A stretch of 64,000 nt of DNA from Prescottella sp. R16 (GTDB taxonomy: Bacteria; Actinomycetota; Actinomycetes; Mycobacteriales; Mycobacteriaceae): the NCBI RefSeq assembly GCF_030656875.1, contig NZ_CP130943.1:1426001-1490000 (forward strand). Reading direction: 5' to 3'. Of this stretch, positions 25,515-35,013 are shown piece by piece (the stretch's first letter is position 1; every line of letters begins with the position of its first letter). A program made the translations under genes and the position numbers. The notes beneath the pieces were generated by a model. The model was not told where the DNA came from, did no database searches, and worked only from the letters and a program-made list of their open reading frames with translations.

Positions 25515-27305
25515 ATGAGTGACACCGAGCGCGACCCGCAGTCCGACAACCATCCCCCCACCTTCGCCGAACTCGACATCGACGAGCGCGTGCTGAAGGC
25601 GCTTTCCGACGTCGGATACGAGTCGCCCTCGCCGATCCAGGCGGCGACGATTCCGCCGCTGCTCGCCGGTAGCGACGTCGTCGGTCTCGCGCAGACCGGT
25701 ACCGGTAAGACGGCCGCGTTCGCGATCCCGATCCTCACCCGGCTCGACGTCGAGAAGCGGGTGCCGCAGGCCCTGGTCCTGGCGCCGACGCGTGAGCTGG
25801 CGCTGCAGGTCGCCGAGGCGTTCGGCAAGTACTCCGCCCACATTCCGGGTCTGCACGTGCTGCCGATCTACGGCGGTCAGGCATACGGCGTGCAGCTGTC
25901 CGGGCTGCGGCGCGGCGCACAGATCATCGTCGGTACCCCCGGCCGCGTCATCGACCACCTGGAGAAGGGCACGCTCGACCTGTCGCAGCTCGAATACCTC
26001 GTCCTCGACGAGGCCGACGAGATGCTCAAGATGGGTTTCCAGGACGACGTCGAGCGCATCCTGGCGGACACCCCCGAGTACAAGCAGGTCGCGCTGTTCT
26101 CGGCGACGATGCCGCCGGCGATCCGCAAGATCTCCAAGCAGTACCTGCACGATCCGGTCGAGATCACCGTCAAGTCGAAGACACAGACGGCGTCGAACAT
26201 CACCCAGCGGTGGGTGCAGGTGGCGCACCAGCGCAAGCTCGACGCGCTCACCCGCTTCCTCGAGGTCGAGACCTTCGAGGCGATGATCATCTTCGTCCGC
26301 ACCAAGCAGGCCACCGAGGACCTCGCCGAACGTCTGCGGGCCCGCGGTTTCTCGGCGGCCGCGATCAACGGCGACATCGTGCAGGCCCAGCGTGAGCGCA
26401 CGATCGGCCAGCTCAAGGCCGGCACCCTCGACATCCTCGTCGCCACCGACGTCGCCGCCCGCGGCCTGGACGTCGAGCGCATCTCGCACGTCGTCAACTA
26501 CGACATCCCGCACGACACCGAGTCGTACGTGCACCGCATCGGCCGCACGGGCCGCGCCGGCCGCACCGGTGACGCGCTGCTGTTCGTCGCCCCGAGGGAA
26601 CGGCACCTGCTCAAGTCGATCGAGCGCACCACCCGCCAGTCGCTCATCGAGATCCCGCTGCCGTCGGTCGACGACGTCAACGCGCAGCGCGTCTCGAAGT
26701 TCAACGACGGCATCACCGCGGCCCTCGAATCCGAGCACCTGTCCCTGTTCCGCAAGTTCATCGAGGACTACGAGCGTGAGCACGACGTCCCGCTCGCGGA
26801 CATCGCCGCGGCCCTCGCCGTGCAGTCCCGGGACGGCGAATCGTTCCTGATGGCGCCCGAGCCGCCGCCCGCGCCGCGCCGCGAACGCGAGCCGCGGGAG
26901 CGTCCGGCCCGACGCTTCGACGAGGGCGGCCCGAGCGGCCCGCGCGTCGGACGCGACGGCCAGGAGTTCGCCACCTACCGGATCGCGGTCGGCAAACGCC
27001 ACAAGGTGGTGCCGGGTGCGATCGTCGGTGCCATCGCCAACGAGGGTGGCCTGCGACGCAGCGACTTCGGGCACATCAGCATCCGCCCCGACCACAGCCT
27101 CGTGGAGCTGCCGGCGAACCTGCCGTGGGAGACCGTCGAGGCGCTGCGCGCCACCCGGATCTCCGGTGTGCTGATCCAGCTGCAGCCCGACACCGGGGCG
27201 CCCGGGGGACGGCCGTCGTCGCGCGGCGGCCGGGACGATCGGGCCGGCGGCAAGTACGGCCGCAAGGGCGGCGACAAGTTCGGGAAGCGTCGCCCGCGCG
27301 ACTGA
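25515..27305 (+). CDS. deaD: DEAD/DEAH-box RNA helicase, DeaD/CsdA type
   Basis: The product is 596 residues. All core motifs are present: Q motif (SPSPIQAATIP), AQTGTGKTAAF (I), PTRELALQV (Ia), LDEADEML (II, DEAD), FSATMPP (III), and VATDVAARGLDVE with HRIGRTGRAGRTG (V, VI). The C-terminus has the DbpA-like RNA-binding domain (residues about 485-555), then a Gly/Arg/Lys-rich tail. This fits cold-shock and ribosome-assembly helicases. A terminator follows 16 bases after the stop. Confidence 0.94.
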   Translation: MSDTERDPQSDNHPPTFAELDIDERVLKALSDVGYESPSPIQAATIPPLLAGSDVVGLAQTGTGKTAAFAIPILTRLDVEKRVPQALVLAPTRELALQVAEAFGKYSAHIPGLHVLPIYGGQAYGVQLSGLRRGAQIIVGTPGRVIDHLEKGTLDLSQLEYLVLDEADEMLKMGFQDDVERILADTPEYKQVALFSATMPPAIRKISKQYLHDPVEITVKSKTQTASNITQRWVQVAHQRKLDALTRFLEVETFEAMIIFVRTKQATEDLAERLRARGFSAAAINGDIVQAQRERTIGQLKAGTLDILVATDVAARGLDVERISHVVNYDIPHDTESYVHRIGRTGRAGRTGDALLFVAPRERHLLKSIERTTRQSLIEIPLPSVDDVNAQRVSKFNDGITAALESEHLSLFRKFIEDYEREHDVPLADIAAALAVQSRDGESFLMAPEPPPAPRREREPRERPARRFDEGGPSGPRVGRDGQEFATYRIAVGKRHKVVPGAIVGAIANEGGLRRSDFGHISIRPDHSLVELPANLPWETVEALRATRISGVLIQLQPDTGAPGGRPSSRGGRDDRAGGKYGRKGGDKFGKRRPRD

Positions 27306-27320
27306 CGCTCCACCTCGCCG

Positions 27321-27354
27321 AAGGCGTCGACGGTTCCGGCCGTCGGCGCCTTTT
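27321..27354 (+). terminator. intrinsic terminator after the DEAD-box helicase gene
   Basis: AAGGCGTCGACGG pairs with CCGTCGGCGCCTT (13 pairs including one T-G) around a 6-base loop. The last bases run into TTTT at 27351-27354. It begins 16 bases after the helicase stop. This is a classical hairpin with a short T-run. Confidence 0.85.
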
Positions 27355-27478
27355 CCGGCTTTCCGGACTATCGGTGGGCTGTGCGTTCGATTCTGCGACA
27401 CAACCGTTTTCGGGTCGGTAGGGTTCCTCACGGTTTGCGGTCGGGGGATCCCCTGTAGTCCGACAGAGAGGCTCGAAC

Positions 27479-28018
27479 GTGGCGCACACGTTTCGTCGAG
27501 GATTGATCGCAGCAGCACTCGTCGCCGGTTCCACCGTCCTGGTGGTGGCCCCGGCGGCGGCACAACCGGCCGGAAGTTCCGGCAGCACGGGCAGCACCGG
27601 GAGTGCGAGCCTGTTCACCGGCAGCGGCGACATCGCGATTCCGCTGCCGATCCCGAGTCCGCGCGGGCTGGCAGCCCTCGCGGCCGCCCAGACCCAGATC
27701 GGGAAGCGGTACGTGTGGGGCGGTAACGGCCCCGACGTGTGGGACTGCTCGGGTCTGGTGCAGTGGGCGTTCCGGACCGTCGGCATCGCTCTGCCGCGCA
27801 CCAGCCAGGAGATGGCCGCGTATCCCGGCGGCCTGCTCGTCCCGCTGTCGGTGCTGCAGCCCGGCGACGTCGTCACGATGAACACGTACGACATCGCCGG
27901 GCACGTCGGCATCTACGCCGGCAACGGAATGGTGTTCAACGCGTACGGCGACGGGGTGCCGATCGGGTTGACTCCGTTGTCTGACTTCGACATCCACAAC
28001 ATCCGACGCTACTTCTGA
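27479..28018 (+). CDS. secreted NlpC/P60 cell-wall hydrolase
   Basis: The product has 179 residues from a GTG. A signal peptide covers about residues 1-30 (LIAAALVAGSTVLVVAPAAA), then a Ser/Gly-rich linker, then an NlpC/P60 domain. The catalytic Cys is in DVWDCSGLVQWAF, the His in GHVGIYAGNGMVF, and RYVWGGNGP precedes the Cys as usual. These enzymes cleave D-iGlu-mDAP bonds in peptidoglycan peptides. The ribosome site is weak (AGAGAG). It converges on the ABC exporter gene. Confidence 0.9.
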   Translation: MAHTFRRGLIAAALVAGSTVLVVAPAAAQPAGSSGSTGSTGSASLFTGSGDIAIPLPIPSPRGLAALAAAQTQIGKRYVWGGNGPDVWDCSGLVQWAFRTVGIALPRTSQEMAAYPGGLLVPLSVLQPGDVVTMNTYDIAGHVGIYAGNGMVFNAYGDGVPIGLTPLSDFDIHNIRRYF

Positions 28019-29917
28019 TCAGGTGATCACCTCGGTGAGCAGCGGGCGGGGTGCGGCACCGGTGTCGAACTGGGTCCGGTACAGCTCGGCGTAGCGCCCG
28101 CCCGCGGCCAACAGCGTGGTGTGGTCGCCGCGTTCGACGATGCGGCCCGCCTCCACGACGAGGATCTCGTCGGCGGCGCGGATCGTGGACAGCCGGTGGG
28201 CGATCACGACGGCGGTGCGGCCGGTGAGGGCCTCGGCGAGGGCGTCCTGCACGGCGGCCTCGGACGTCGAATCCAGGTGGGCGGTGGCCTCGTCGAGGAT
28301 CACGACCCGCGGCTGCGCCAGCAGCAGTCGCGCGATGGTCAGGCGCTGGCGTTCACCACCGGAGAGCCGGTAGCCGCGTTCGCCGACGACGGTGTCGAGG
28401 CCGTCGGGCAGCGACCGGATCAGGTCGGTCAGGTTGGCGCGGCGCAGTGCGTCCCACAGGTCGGTCTCGGTGGCGTCGGGGCGGGCCAGCAGCAGGTTGG
28501 CGCGCACCGATTCGTGGAACAGGTGACCGTCCTGGGTGACCAGGCCGACGGTCGCGCGGATCGAATCGGTGGTCAGGTCGCGCACGTCGACACCGCCGAT
28601 GAGGACGGCGCCGGCGTCGACGTCGTACAGGCGGGGGAGCAGTTGCGCGACCGTCGACTTCCCGGCGCCGGACGATCCGACGAGCGCGACCATGCGGCCC
28701 GGTTCGACACGGAACGAGATGTCGTGCAGGACGGGGTCGCCGCCGCGGGTGTCGATACCGGCGACCTCCTCGAGGGATGCGAGGGACACCTTGTCGGGGG
28801 CCGGGTAGGCGAAGTCGACGGACCGGAACTCGACGGATGCGGGACCGGCCGGGACGTCGATCGCGTCCGGCTTCTGCGCGATGAGCGGGGTGAGGTCGAG
28901 GATCTCGAAGACCCGCTCGAAGCTGACCAGTGCACTCATGACGTCCATGCGGGCACTCGCGAGGGCGGTGAGCGGCGAGTACAGCCGGGTGAGCAGCAGC
29001 GCGAGGGACACCACGGCGCCGGCCTCGAGCTGCCCGCGCAGTGCGAGGTAGCCGCCGAGACCGTAGACGAGGGCCAGGGCGAGGGCCGACACGAGCGTGA
29101 GGGCGGTGACGAACACCGACTGCAGCATCGCGGTGCGGACCCCGATGTCGCGTACGCGCCGGGCGCGTACCGCGAACTCCGCCGATTCCTGCGACGGCCG
29201 GCCGAACAGCTTGACGAGCGTCGCGCCGGGCGCCGAGAACCGCTCCGTCATCTGCGTGCTCATCACCGAGTTGTGGTTGGCGGCTTCCCGGCTCAATCGG
29301 GCCAGCCGGGTGCCCATCCGCCGGGCCGGGATCACGAACACCGGCAGCAGTAGTAGCGACAGCAGCGTGATCTGCCACGAGATGCCGACCATCACGACCA
29401 GGGTGATCGCGAGCGTCACGACGTTGCCGACGACCCCGGACAGGGTGTCGCTGAAGGCGCGCTGTGCGCCGATCACGTCGTTGTTGAGGCGGCTGACCAG
29501 GGCGCCGGTGCGGGTGCGGGTGAAGAACGCGACCGGCATGCGCTGGACGTGGTCGAACACCGCGGTCCGCAGGTCGAGGATGAGGTCTTCGCCGATGCTC
29601 GCCGACAACCACCGGGTCAGGACGGCCAGTGCGGCCTCGAGCAGGGCGATGACGGCGATCGCGACGGCCAGCAGCACCACCACCCGGACGGCGTCACCGG
29701 CGACGATCGCGTCGACGACCCGGCCGGCGAGGACCGGCGTCGCCACCGCGAGAGCCGCGGTGACGACGCTGAGCAGCAGGTACCACGAGATGTTCCGGCG
29801 GTGTGGCTGCGCGAACGCGACGATCCGGCGCAGTGTCGCCTTGGAGAAGGGCCTCCGGTCCTGTTCCGCGTGCATCGCGTTGTACATCGCGTTCCACGCG
29901 GTGACGTCCATACTCAT
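28019..29917 (-). CDS. ABC exporter half-transporter (membrane plus ATPase domains)
   Basis: The product is 632 residues. Residues about 40-330 form a type I exporter membrane domain with six helices. The ATPase domain covers about 365-610: Walker A is VGSSGAGKST, the signature is YRLSGGERQR, Walker B is RVVILDEATAHLD, and the H-loop is VIAHRLSTI. Half-transporters of this kind form homo- or heterodimers; no partner gene is adjacent, so a homodimer is likely. A multidrug or lipid substrate is possible but not shown. Confidence 0.9.
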   Translation of the reverse strand: MSMDVTAWNAMYNAMHAEQDRRPFSKATLRRIVAFAQPHRRNISWYLLLSVVTAALAVATPVLAGRVVDAIVAGDAVRVVVLLAVAIAVIALLEAALAVLTRWLSASIGEDLILDLRTAVFDHVQRMPVAFFTRTRTGALVSRLNNDVIGAQRAFSDTLSGVVGNVVTLAITLVVMVGISWQITLLSLLLLPVFVIPARRMGTRLARLSREAANHNSVMSTQMTERFSAPGATLVKLFGRPSQESAEFAVRARRVRDIGVRTAMLQSVFVTALTLVSALALALVYGLGGYLALRGQLEAGAVVSLALLLTRLYSPLTALASARMDVMSALVSFERVFEILDLTPLIAQKPDAIDVPAGPASVEFRSVDFAYPAPDKVSLASLEEVAGIDTRGGDPVLHDISFRVEPGRMVALVGSSGAGKSTVAQLLPRLYDVDAGAVLIGGVDVRDLTTDSIRATVGLVTQDGHLFHESVRANLLLARPDATETDLWDALRRANLTDLIRSLPDGLDTVVGERGYRLSGGERQRLTIARLLLAQPRVVILDEATAHLDSTSEAAVQDALAEALTGRTAVVIAHRLSTIRAADEILVVEAGRIVERGDHTTLLAAGGRYAELYRTQFDTGAAPRPLLTEVIT

Positions 29918-30018
29918 CGTTCGCCCCTCTCGTCGGCCCCGTCACGATAGGACGGGGGTCCGACACCGACGGTAGAACTTCGAGCGAGGTTTAAGTCAAA
30001 CGACGGGTGGGGGCGTGG

Positions 30019-30654
30019 TCAGCGGGCGATGTCCACGACGAGACGGGTGGGCCCGTCGAGCGTGTAGACGCGGTACGAGACGTCCCGGGTGGTCAGTCCG
30101 ATCGCGGTCTGTGCGGTGCCCTCGAACACGCCGGCGTCGCGGACCTCGGTGACGATCTCCGGGTTCGGGACCTCCACCGGATTGGGGCCGTCGTACGGCT
30201 CGACACCGGTGGTGACCGGCATCGCCGAACCGTCGATCAGGACCTGCAGGATGCCCTGCCCGGCCACCGCGATCGGGTTGCCGCTGCCCTGCTGGGTGAC
30301 GGTGCCGACGATCTCGGTGCGCCAGCCGGGGGTGCCGGTGCCGTCGAGTTCGTAGACCACCCGGTCGAAGCCGTCGTGGTGGCCGACGCGCATGTCGGTG
30401 ATCGTCAGGGCGGCATCGGCGGACGCGTCCCCACGTTGCCCCTCCTGCGTGGTGGGGGCGTCGGTGCGGGCGCCGTCCTCGGTCGCGGCCAGCGGAGTCG
30501 AGGCCGGAGTGGTCGATTCGTTCGTCGTCGTCGACGTGATCGATGTCGACGACGCGGTCGGCTCGGTTTCGGAGCTGGTGCAGCCCGCGAGTGCGAGGGC
30601 TGCGACGGCGACGGAGGACAGGGCGAGCGTGCGGCGGGACCGGTAGTGCGTCAT
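30019..30654 (-). CDS. AMIN-like domain lipoprotein
   Basis: The product has 211 residues from ATG 30654. The leader ALSSVAVAALALAGC has a lipobox, so it is predicted to be anchored outside the membrane. A Ser/Thr-rich linker (about residues 25-65) leads to a beta-rich domain with MRVGHHDGFDRVVYELDG and a final TLDGPTRLVVDIAR, as in actinobacterial AMIN-like domain proteins. AMIN domains usually bind cell-wall components; the role here is inferred only. Confidence 0.8.
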   Translation of the reverse strand: MTHYRSRRTLALSSVAVAALALAGCTSSETEPTASSTSITSTTTNESTTPASTPLAATEDGARTDAPTTQEGQRGDASADAALTITDMRVGHHDGFDRVVYELDGTGTPGWRTEIVGTVTQQGSGNPIAVAGQGILQVLIDGSAMPVTTGVEPYDGPNPVEVPNPEIVTEVRDAGVFEGTAQTAIGLTTRDVSYRVYTLDGPTRLVVDIAR

Positions 30655-30757
30655 GGCACGGATGCTAGGCGCCGGAGGGGTGTCGGGCAGGTTTCGACGC
30701 GGCGCCGTGTCCGTTTCGGAATGTGATTCCGGAGACCCGGAAGGGTGGTGTCCCAGC

Positions 30758-31534
30758 TCAGCGGTGTCCCAGTGCATCGCGCAGGTAGGCGAGGTCCTCG
30801 GCGACGCCGTCGGCGGGAGTCTCCAGGACGACGGGCGCGTCGGCGGCCGCAGCGACCGCGACCAGCATCCCGGGGTCGATCGTCCCGGAGGTCAGGTTGG
30901 CGTGCCGGTCACGGGCCGAGTCGAACGGGTCGCGAGAGTTGTTGAGGTGGACCAGGTCGATGCGGCCCGTGATCGTGCGGATCCGGTCGACGAGTCCGAC
31001 GAGGTCCTCGCCGCCGGCCCACGCATGGCACGTGTCGAGGCAGAAGCCGGCACCGAACTCGCCGATCGCGTCCCACAACCGGGCGATCGCGTCCAGCCGG
31101 CGGGCCATCGCGAAGTCGCCGCCGGCGGTGTTCTCCACCAGGATCGGCACCCCGAACCCACCCGCGTCCTGTTGCCGCTCGAACAGTTTGCGCCAGTTCG
31201 CGATTCCGGCAGCCGGGTCGTCGCCGTCGCGGACGTGGCCGCCGTGGACGACGAGGCCGATCGCACCGATGTCGGCGGCCGCGGCCGCCTGGTCCGCGAC
31301 CGCTTTCCGGGACGGGATCCGCAGCCGGTTGTTCAGGCTCGCCACGTTGATCACGTACGAGGAGTGCACGACGACGTCGAGCGGGCTCTCCCGGATCCGG
31401 TCGGCCTGCGGGTGAGGCTGCGGCGGATCCCATTTCTGTGGATCGGTGAGGAACAGCTGGACGAGGTCGGCGCCGAGCCGTTCACCGGCCCCGACGGGGT
31501 CGGTGTCCTGCCGGACGTGTGCTCCGATCCGCAT
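30758..31534 (-). CDS. nfo: deoxyribonuclease IV / AP endonuclease (endonuclease IV family)
   Basis: The product is 258 residues from ATG 31534. It is a zinc-dependent TIM-barrel apurinic/apyrimidinic endonuclease in base excision repair. Family motifs with metal ligands are VVHSSYVINVAS, LVVHGGH, PILVENTAGGDF, GFCLDTCHAWAGG and VHLNNSRDPFDSARDRHANL. It is slightly shorter than the E. coli enzyme (285). It stands alone on the minus strand, divergent from the SDR gene. Confidence 0.9.
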   Translation of the reverse strand: MRIGAHVRQDTDPVGAGERLGADLVQLFLTDPQKWDPPQPHPQADRIRESPLDVVVHSSYVINVASLNNRLRIPSRKAVADQAAAAADIGAIGLVVHGGHVRDGDDPAAGIANWRKLFERQQDAGGFGVPILVENTAGGDFAMARRLDAIARLWDAIGEFGAGFCLDTCHAWAGGEDLVGLVDRIRTITGRIDLVHLNNSRDPFDSARDRHANLTSGTIDPGMLVAVAAAADAPVVLETPADGVAEDLAYLRDALGHR

Positions 31535-31662
31535 ACGGGCGAGCCTAGCCGGGGGACGGTCCCGATCAACGGGAAACGGGCTGTGGTCGTGGGGGCCGCC
31601 TGGTTGGGTGTGCAGCGACAAACGGACGGGCACACGGACTGTTGCGGGAGACGAAGAGACAC

Positions 31663-32424
31663 ATGGGCAAATTGGACGGGAAGGTCGCGCTCATCACGGG
31701 CGCCGGTCAGGGCGTCGGCCAGGGCACGGCGTTCGCACTCGCGAAGGAGGGCGCGCGGATCGCGGTGACCGGACGCACCGAGTCGAAGCTGATCGACACG
31801 GTCGAGGCGATCACCGCGGCCGGTGGCATCGCCGAGCCGATCGTCGCGGACGTCTCCGTCCCCGCCGACATCACGCGGGCCGTCGAGACGACGGTGTCGC
31901 TGTTCGGGGGTGTCGACATCCTCGTCAACAATGCGAGCCTCAACCCGCTGGGCCCGATCAACGATCTCGAGCCCGACTACCTCGAGCGGGCGTACGCGGC
32001 CGGACCGGTCGCGGCGCTGCGGGCCATGCAGGCGTGCTATCCGTCGATGAAGGAGCGTGGCGGCGGCGCGATCGTCAACATGGTGTCGTCGGTGGCGGTG
32101 CGCTGGGATGCCAGTGGCTACGGCGGCTACGCGTCGGTCAAGGAGGCGCTCCGCTCGCTCACCCGGGCTGCGGCCTGCGAGTGGGGTGTCGACAACATCC
32201 GGGTCCTCGCCGTCGCGCCGCACGCGATGTCGCCCGGCCTGCAGCGGTGGACGGAGGCCCGCCCGGAGGAGGCTGCCGCATTCGTCGCGAGCATCCCGAT
32301 GCGTCGGATCGGTGACTGCGAGACCGACATCGGCAATGCCATCGCGTTCCTCGTCGGCCCCGATGCCGGTTATCTGACGGGTGCGACGATCCCGCTGGAC
32401 GGCGGCCAGTCCCGCTGGGGGTGA
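31663..32424 (+). CDS. short-chain dehydrogenase/reductase (SDR)
   Basis: The product is 253 residues. It is a classical SDR: NAD(P)-binding ITGAGQGVGQGTAFAL, the structural NNAS, catalytic Ser in VNMVSSVAV and YASVKE with the Tyr-x3-Lys pair, then a C-terminal GATIPLDGGQS. An oxidoreductase on an alcohol or ketone is expected; the substrate is unknown. The ATG at 31663 aligns with the family start. It is followed 85 bases later by the sulfatase gene. Confidence 0.88.
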   Translation: MGKLDGKVALITGAGQGVGQGTAFALAKEGARIAVTGRTESKLIDTVEAITAAGGIAEPIVADVSVPADITRAVETTVSLFGGVDILVNNASLNPLGPINDLEPDYLERAYAAGPVAALRAMQACYPSMKERGGGAIVNMVSSVAVRWDASGYGGYASVKEALRSLTRAAACEWGVDNIRVLAVAPHAMSPGLQRWTEARPEEAAAFVASIPMRRIGDCETDIGNAIAFLVGPDAGYLTGATIPLDGGQSRWG

Positions 32425-32509
32425 CCGGTCGGTTGTGATCACGACGTGACCTTGCCGGGCTCCCGATGCGTGTGATGATGGAAGTCCACCGCATCGGGAG
32501 GTCCCGGCC

Positions 32510-34888
32510 ATGGGTGAGGAATTCACGAGCAATCGGTTCACCGGCAAGGTAGCGACGGACATTCGGGATTCGACGCCCGACTGGTCGCCGTTCGCGGAAC
32601 CCACTGCCCCCGAAGGCGCCCCGAATGTCCTGTATCTGGTGTGGGACGACACCGGTATCGGCACGTGGGACATGTACGGCGGTCTGGTGGAGATGCCGAA
32701 TCTGCGGCGGATCGCCGACCGCGGCATCCTGCTGAGCCAGTTCCACACCACCGCACTGTGTTCCCCGACGCGGGCGTCGTTGCTGTCGGGTCGCAATCCG
32801 ACGACCGTCGGGATGGCGACGATCGTGGAGTTCACCGACGGGTTCGCCAATGCGAACGGCAGGATGCCCGCGGACTGTGCGTTGATCTCCGACGTACTCG
32901 GAGAGCGGGGCTGGAACACGTACGCCGTCGGCAAGTGGCATCTGACGCCGCTCGAGGAAGCGAATCTTGCCGCATCGAAACGGCATTGGCCGCTCGGGCA
33001 CGGATTCGAGCGGTTCTACGGTTTCCTCGGCGGCGAGGCCGACCAGTGGTATCCGGACCTGGTGTACGACAACCACCCGGTGGAGCCGCCGTATTCGCCG
33101 GAGGACGGCTATCACCTGTCGCGGGATCTGGCGGACCGGTCGATCGAGTTCGTCCGGGACTCGAAGGTGATCGCACCGGACAAGCCGTGGTTCCTGTACC
33201 TGTGCCCGGGCTGTGGTCATGCGCCGCACCATGTTTCGCGGGAGTGGGCGGACCGGTACCGGGGCCGGTTCGACATGGGGTACGAGAAGTATCGCGAGAT
33301 CGTGCTGGAGAACCAGAAGCGTCTGGGACTGGTGCCCGCGGACACCGAACTGTCTCCGATGAATCCGTACGCCGACGAGGTGAGTGCGGACGGGACACCA
33401 TGGCCGGAACTGGACACGGTGCGGCCGTGGGAGTCGCTGAGCGACGACGAGAAGCGCCTGTTCTGCCGGATGGCGGAGGTGTTCGCCGGATTCCAGAGCT
33501 ACACCGACGCGCAGATCGGCCGGGTCCTCGACCATCTCGAGGAGTCCGGGCAACTGGACAACACGATCGTGGTGGTGCTGTCCGACAACGGTGCCAGCGG
33601 GGAGGGCGGGCCCAACGGGTCGGTCAACGAGTACCGGTTCTTCAACGGGTACCCGGACCGGATCGAGGACGGGCTCGACCGGATCGACGACCTGGGCGGG
33701 CCGGACACCTACAACCACTACTGCCTCGGTTGGGCGATGGCGTTCAACACGCCGTACAAGCTGTTCAAACGGTATGCCTCACACGAGGGCGGGATCGCGG
33801 ACCCGTGTCTGATCTCGTGGCCGGACGGGATCCCGGCGCGCGGGGAGACCCGGGACCGGTACGTCAACGTCTGCGATGTCACGCCGACGGTGTACGACCT
33901 GCTCGGGGTCACGCCGCCCGCGTCGGTGCGCGGGATACCGCAGCGTCCGCTCGAGGGCACCAGCTTCCGATCGATACTGTTCGATCCGGACGCGGCCACC
34001 GGGAAGCGGACCCAGTTCTATTCGATGCTCGGCACCCGCGGCATCTGGCACGACGGCTGGTTCGCGAACACCGTGCACCCGGCGGCCCCGTCGAACTGGT
34101 CGCACTTCGACGACGACCGCTGGGAGTTGTTCCACCTCGAGAGGGACCGCAGCCAGTGCCACGATCTCGCGGCGGCCCGGCCCGACCTGCTCGACGAGAT
34201 GAAGGCCCTGTGGTTCGCGGAGGCACAGCGGTACGACGGGCTGCCGCTCAACGACCTGGACATCCTGTCGGCGTTCCTGCGGTACCGGCCCTATCCGACC
34301 GGGCAGCGCACGTCGAACACCTACTATCCGGACATCGCGCCGGTCGGACCCGGGGCCGCCCTCGACATCCGCGGACGGTCGTTCGCGCTGCTCGCCGACG
34401 TCACCGTCGATGCGGCGGACGACGGCGCCGTGCCCGAGGGGGTCCTGTTCTCGCACGGGGGACGGCTCGGCGGGCACACCCTGTTCGTGCAGGACCGGAG
34501 GCTCGGATACGTCTACAACTTCCTCGGCGAGGAGCAGCAGGAGGTGACCGCCACCGAACCGGTCCCGGCGGGCCGACACGTGCTCGGGGTGCGGTTCGAC
34601 CGGGACGGGGTCGCCGACGACGGCTTCACCCCGGTCGGCCGGGTGACGTTGCACGTCGACGACCGCGAGGTCGGGGTGCGGGACGGGGTGCGGATCCAGC
34701 CGGCGATGTTCTCCGGGGTGGGGAAGGGGATCCGGGTCGGCCGGGACACCGGGCGGTCGGTGTCCGACCGGTACGTGGCGCCGTTCCGGTTCCGGGGCGG
34801 CACTGTCGCGCACGTCACGGTCGACGTCTCCGGTGACCCGTATCTCGATCTGGAACGGGAGATCGCACGGGCGTTCGCCCACGACTGA
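32510..34888 (+). CDS. arylsulfatase (type I, formylglycine-dependent), cytoplasmic, with C-terminal extension
   Basis: The product is 792 residues. The sulfatase signature CSPTRASLLSG places the Cys to be converted to formylglycine at residue 84, and WDDTG near residue 45 gives metal ligands. GKWHLTP and VVVLSDNGASGEGG are further family motifs. There is no signal peptide. Residues about 620-790 form a C-terminal beta-rich extension beyond the catalytic domain, as in the longer arylsulfatases. GGGAGGT at 32497-32503 supports the start. It needs a formylglycine-generating enzyme encoded elsewhere. A sulfate-ester scavenging role is the family expectation. Confidence 0.9.
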   Translation: MGEEFTSNRFTGKVATDIRDSTPDWSPFAEPTAPEGAPNVLYLVWDDTGIGTWDMYGGLVEMPNLRRIADRGILLSQFHTTALCSPTRASLLSGRNPTTVGMATIVEFTDGFANANGRMPADCALISDVLGERGWNTYAVGKWHLTPLEEANLAASKRHWPLGHGFERFYGFLGGEADQWYPDLVYDNHPVEPPYSPEDGYHLSRDLADRSIEFVRDSKVIAPDKPWFLYLCPGCGHAPHHVSREWADRYRGRFDMGYEKYREIVLENQKRLGLVPADTELSPMNPYADEVSADGTPWPELDTVRPWESLSDDEKRLFCRMAEVFAGFQSYTDAQIGRVLDHLEESGQLDNTIVVVLSDNGASGEGGPNGSVNEYRFFNGYPDRIEDGLDRIDDLGGPDTYNHYCLGWAMAFNTPYKLFKRYASHEGGIADPCLISWPDGIPARGETRDRYVNVCDVTPTVYDLLGVTPPASVRGIPQRPLEGTSFRSILFDPDAATGKRTQFYSMLGTRGIWHDGWFANTVHPAAPSNWSHFDDDRWELFHLERDRSQCHDLAAARPDLLDEMKALWFAEAQRYDGLPLNDLDILSAFLRYRPYPTGQRTSNTYYPDIAPVGPGAALDIRGRSFALLADVTVDAADDGAVPEGVLFSHGGRLGGHTLFVQDRRLGYVYNFLGEEQQEVTATEPVPAGRHVLGVRFDRDGVADDGFTPVGRVTLHVDDREVGVRDGVRIQPAMFSGVGKGIRVGRDTGRSVSDRYVAPFRFRGGTVAHVTVDVSGDPYLDLEREIARAFAHD

Positions 34889-35013
34889 CCTGCCGTTCGC
34901 CACGATCGGCACGGGAGTTCGCCCACGAGCGACATCGCCGGCCACGATTCCCGGACAAGATCAGGGTTGTCCCCGATAGCGGCATGTCACCGGTTCACGT
35001 CAGGATGGTGGGC

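Noticed and set aside
27355..27478. Possible ydaO-type riboswitch before the NlpC/P60 gene
   Set aside because: This riboswitch class often precedes such genes in Actinobacteria, but the conserved core segments are not visible here. Only a GGGGATCCCC palindrome is present.
25380..27563. 727-residue minus strand open frame opposite the DEAD-box helicase
   Set aside because: It is an antisense shadow. The + strand has every DEAD-box motif.
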